Source of the DNA: Taeniopygia guttata
Lineage: Eukaryota; Chordata; Aves; Passeriformes; Estrildidae
DNA: 64,000 nucleotides
Direction: 5' to 3'
NCBI RefSeq assembly: GCF_048771995.1
Contig: NC_133024.1
Coordinates: 26,056,001-26,120,000 of the forward strand
The number at the start of each line of letters is the position of its first letter. Position 1 is the first letter of the stretch. The position numbers and the translations under genes are program-made. Below, one piece after another: positions 12,024 to 64,000 of the stretch. The notes under the pieces are model-generated. The model made no database searches. It was given only the letters and a program-made list of their open reading frames with translations, and was not told the origin of the DNA.

Positions 12024-15000
12024 CACAGAGGGAAAGAAAATAAAGGAAAGAATTGATACTAGTTGGTGTAATCTCTTTTTTTTCCAACTTTTATTCCTAC
12101 ATTCTTTATAGTATTTCAAAGGTGCATGGTTTGTGTAAAGCCTTTGGAGTTTACCCTTCATACAAAAATTGCAGTTGTGGTTGCTGCTGGGGTGGGGATG
12201 GTCACCTCCATTCCTCCAGCAGCTCCTGCCAGGACAGAACCTATGCCCAGCTGATGCTCCCATGCTCCATGCCAGGGAGCTCACATGGGGCTCCCAACTG
12301 CCATACCAGCCCCAGGAATGTCACCAGCCTGGGACCAGGGCTACCAGCCAGCCAAGAGCCCTTCCTGTCACTCCCACTTCAGAATGAATGCTCAGCTCCC
12401 ACGGGCTGAGCTCTGGGAAGGGCAGGAGTGAGCTCTGGGTGAGGTGAGGGCTCTTCCCAGCAGCACATCTGAATTGCTGTGCCAGAAAAAGCTCCAAATG
12501 TCAGCCAAAGGTGCTGAGCTCCCCTCTCCCTCTTGTCAGCTATGTACAACTCTCTCCATGAAATGCAAGCAGCATGGGAGAAAAGCAAAAGGACCAAAGC
12601 AGATCAGATTGCCAGCGCCATTATTTATTACCTGCCTGTCACTGCTTCCAGGAGCCAGGGAGGAAAGGAAAGCTGCAGTAGAAAACCAAGGCAAAACAAG
12701 CTTGTGGTCTGCCTGTGGGGAAAAGGACCAAGAGGCTGCAGCAAACATCAAAGGTGCGAGCTCCTGCTACCAAGGCTGGGCAAGTTCTGCCCTGTACCCG
12801 TAGCCAGCTGAATGCACATTTTGAGCAGAAAGCAGATGGGAACCAACCAGACCAGGCTGCTCAGCAGCCCCAGGGGACAGATTCTCCCTGTGAGGAGCTG
12901 GGTCCCACAGGTCTCCATCATGTGCACACAAGGCACTCCCAGTGCCCACAGCTGTTTGCCAGGACTGCATCCCAACTGGATTTCTTTTGGCAGGCAGACA
13001 CATCCCTGCTGGTGCAGGAGCCAGGCAAGGGCAGTGCAGGGCTGGCTGCAGTAGGAATTCTGTGTGCACCAAGGGACAAGGCTGTCAACAGTTGTAACAA
13101 ACAGAACTCTTCCCCTTCTGCAGTGTTCATCTGTCCTTGTGCCAGGCTGTGCCAGCTGACAGGAGGCTGGCATGGGCTGTGAAGGGAGAATCACACAAAC
13201 AAGATGAGGAACAAACACTACCAGATGCATCCCATCCTGACTACAGAGACTGAGACTAACCTGCATTCAGGTTATCAGGTCCTGAATTAATAAAATGCCC
13301 TCAGAAGCAGGGTGAAAGGAGCCCACAGGCAAAACCAGGTAAGTAATGTGAGCTGCCAGGCTCTTTCTTACCAACTTCAGAAAACAACATAAACCCTTTT
13401 CTGCAGTTCTGGACAGTGCCTCTGCTACCTGAGTTAGCCCTCTTCTGCTTCCACTGCTCAGTGTTGCTAAGAGTTAAAGTCTAATCAGAATTGAGGAACG
13501 TAAATAGCAGCAATCAGAAAACAGCTCATAGCCAGTCCTAGTAACACTCAAATGCCACAGTGGCTACCTCTTATCTTCTCATTTGCTCCAAATTACTGCT
13601 TAATTAAAATGAGCCCATCGAGTTTGTTAGTCAAAATAAGTTTGGGTACATGTTAATCCCCTTACTGATTAGCATCACCCCCTTCCAGAGAGCTTGCTGA
13701 GAAATACGTGTGAGATCCATGCTTTAGAAATTCTGAAGACAGCGTGTGGGAGGGAAATATTGTAATGTGCCAAAGAACAAGCAGCCCAAATGACAGCAGC
13801 CCCAGTGAGGCCTGGAATACAGCACAGGTGTGTCACTGCAGGACACCCAGGACAGGAAATCATTAGGCCATGTGAATTGATAATGAGTCCAAACCAGCAT
13901 CTTCACAGGCAGAGCACACAAATGGTCGGGCACCAGGGTGCCGAGGCTCAGATCTGTTAATAACAAAAGCTTTAATAAAATAAGAAAAAAGACAATGCTG
14001 TGGATAAAGAGCTCAGCCATCAGGTGACAGGTGTTGAAGAAAGTCATGGCATAGAACAGGCAGGAAGAAAACAAAAAAATCTCAGTGTAAGGTGGAATAC
14101 AGAACAGGAAAGAAGGCCAAGATGGTGCTGAGAAGGGCAGTCAAGGCAGCCTCATCTGGGCTCTGGCTCAGTGCCACATGTCTGCTCTGCTGCACAAGAG
14201 GCAGGTGGTGGATCAGAGTCTGGGATGCAGCCTTTTGTGAGGAAGCCCTATTAACATCTTTGAATGTTCCCTGTGTTCTCCAGCCCTCGGTGCTGGTTAC
14301 TTCTGATGTCAGGATAACAGCCCTGCCAAAAGCGCCGCATCTGAAGTTAACGATCCTGAGCCCCCTCTCGGGCTGCTGAAAGCCAAGTGTGCATCCTCTC
14401 AGCTCAGGCTGAAAAAGCAACTTCAAAAGTACACTGCTTAAAAAGGACCCAGCAGAAGTTCAGAAATGAAAGGATAATTAGGGGCTTGAAAACTTCTCAC
14501 AGGAGGCAAGAATGGAAAGATGGAGATTGATTACATTAGGGAGGAACCGCAGAAAAAGACATGATACAATAATTAGAGGCATAAGGAAGATGACGGGAGG
14601 TACTTGTCCTCCCTTTCTTGTAAGATACAAGGGCTAGACGATGAAAATTACAGAATTCAAGGTCAGGCATTGTGTGAAGCTAACAAAAGCAGTTGAACTT
14701 GTGTAACCATCACAGCTGTCTGGAAGGGAAATGAAAACTTGTGATGTGAGATTTAGCCAGACCAGAAGGTATTAGTGGGGAAAGTGATGCCAAATAGTGG
14801 CAGATTAATTCCCTGCAAGCTCCTTCCTTGCCCTTTCTTTTGAAGGATCTGATCCCGGCTCAGCTTGACAAGCCCAAACTCCCAGGAAAACTGAGTGATC
14901 ACAGGGTCAAAGACACGGAGGCAAAGAGTGGGGGAAATCTGAGCAGGTTTTAGTGGGGCTGCCAACAGGCAGGTGTGAGGCTTCCTTAGGAGAATGGTCT

Positions 15001-15519
15001 CTGAAGGAAGAGCCACAGGTCACCCACCACAGCGTACCGATTCCTCTCAAGCACACCAGACCTCAAACACCAGCAAGGCTGCCATGTCAGCTGGCCAGAC
15101 TGAGATAGTTTCCTTCTTCACAAAAATATGCATTGCCATGAAGTTTTTAACCAATTCATTGAGCTTCATTCTTTAAAATGTTTCTGCTGGTGATTTGGTA
15201 TTAAGAGATTCCAAGATATTCCTCTTGAGGCCAGTTTGCAAGGTAGCAGTAGGATGAATTACAGCAGTCACCAAAAGGCTTTCTTAAAAGCCAGAGGCCA
15301 ACCAAGCATAGGTTCCACCCACTGTGAATGCTGACAGCTGCTCAGTGAGAAATCCAGCCAACTGTAAAGTCACATCAGCACCTGAGTGCCATCAGCAGAA
15401 TCCAGTACAAGATAATCCTAGAAAAGGCCTGCAAAATTCTACATCAAGTGCAATCACAATGACTCTTTTTGCCCCACACAATTATACACAGTCACTGCCA
15501 AATTATGTTTGCACCTTGC

Positions 15520-15525
15520 TTTAAT
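15520..15525 (-). terminator. POLQ: Candidate POLQ poly(A) signal (ATTAAA)
   Basis: TTTAAT on the plus strand reads ATTAAA on the POLQ strand, about 335 bases after the stop codon. Downstream on the transcript lies a GT-rich stretch (GTGACTGTGTATAATTGTGTG is close to this form), as expected of a cleavage/polyadenylation site. Other signals further downstream are possible. Confidence 0.4.
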
Positions 15526-15860
15526 AACGCAATCCAGCTCATTTCATACGTAATAAATTCATTAGGCATTGGAGGTTTATACAAGATCAAGCACCCTTGA
15601 CAGAATTAATTTAAATATCCTTTTTTTAACAATTAATTTCACAGTTTAAACATGCTTCAGTGCTCTGACTGAGCTCTGGATGGTTTGGCTTGGTGAGTTC
15701 ATACCAGCTTCCACCACACGTTTCAGAAGGCAGCTTGGTACCCTGCCAGTAGAAACACGGCACAGGAGGATCACACCGCCAGCAGGTGATCCCAGACCTT
15801 CACCCTGCCCAGCCCATGGTGCCTCCTGCCTCCCCACAGTGGGAAAGTCACACAGCAGTG

Positions 15861-64000
<48,140 letters not shown>

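Larger units (their letters stand above)
7478..15860. other. Convergent intergenic region with both 3' UTRs
   Basis: This stretch separates the stop codons of STXBP5L (plus) and POLQ (minus). It contains A-rich tracts, an AT microsatellite and AATAAA hexamers on the plus strand at about 9190, 9697 and 11027, any of which could end STXBP5L transcripts; TTTATT at about 11018 is also a possible signal on the minus strand. Open frames here are short, without recognisable domains or conserved codon pattern, so I call no gene. Whether the two 3' UTRs overlap cannot be read from sequence. Confidence 0.7.

Noticed and set aside
12748..13266. A 172-codon minus-strand frame in the intergenic region.
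   Set aside because: No recognisable protein family, cysteine-rich random-like composition, and overlapping frames on the other strand of similar length.

Overview
The window is vertebrate nuclear DNA and almost certainly avian. It has two multi-exon genes with GT-AG introns, a CR1 LINE 3' terminus of the type found throughout bird genomes, and two LTR-like blocks. One LTR-like block starts with a TGTGCTGG terminus that I associate with songbird LTRs, so a passerine is my best guess (inference only). There are no bacterial features, operons, CRISPR arrays or rRNA/tRNA genes that I can support. Most open reading frames are chance frames in introns.

Layout. (1) About 1-7.5 kb, plus strand: the last six coding exons of STXBP5L (tomosyn-2), 380 residues ending in the R-SNARE-like C-terminus and a stop at 7475-7477. 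(2) 7.5-15.86 kb: convergent intergenic space and 3' UTRs, with A-rich tracts, an AT microsatellite and several possible poly(A) signals, but no recognisable gene. (3) 15.86-63.9 kb, minus strand: POLQ (DNA polymerase theta). I could place 28 consecutive coding exons, which I number 3 to 30 by alignment with the remembered 30-exon human layout. All splice phases agree, and the spliced frame is open for 2,462 codons to the stop at 15861-15863. Exons 1-2 and the promoter lie beyond position 64000.

The POLQ reading covers the superfamily-2 helicase (Walker A, DELH, SAT, motifs V and VI), the helical C-terminal part of the helicase, one very large central exon (1,020 codons), the inactive exonuclease-like domain and the A-family polymerase. 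All catalytic motifs are intact. Polymerase theta drives microhomology-mediated (theta-mediated) end joining, and STXBP5L restrains SNARE-dependent secretion. The two genes are unrelated in function; their tail-to-tail adjacency is conserved vertebrate synteny as I recall it.

No new biological system stands out. The observations most worth following up are: a 27-bp in-frame candidate microexon with good splice sites just upstream of the DELH box exon of POLQ; a 44-base homopolymer 65 bases from the exon 20 splice donor; two LTR-like elements in one POLQ intron, one with a poly(A)-signal hairpin; and an intron 16 read-through that would give a helicase-plus-central-domain protein with a Lys/Arg tail and no polymerase. 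Residue numbers below count from the first alanine of the Walker A motif as residue 1; adding about 114 gives human numbering in the helicase and about 128 in the polymerase.
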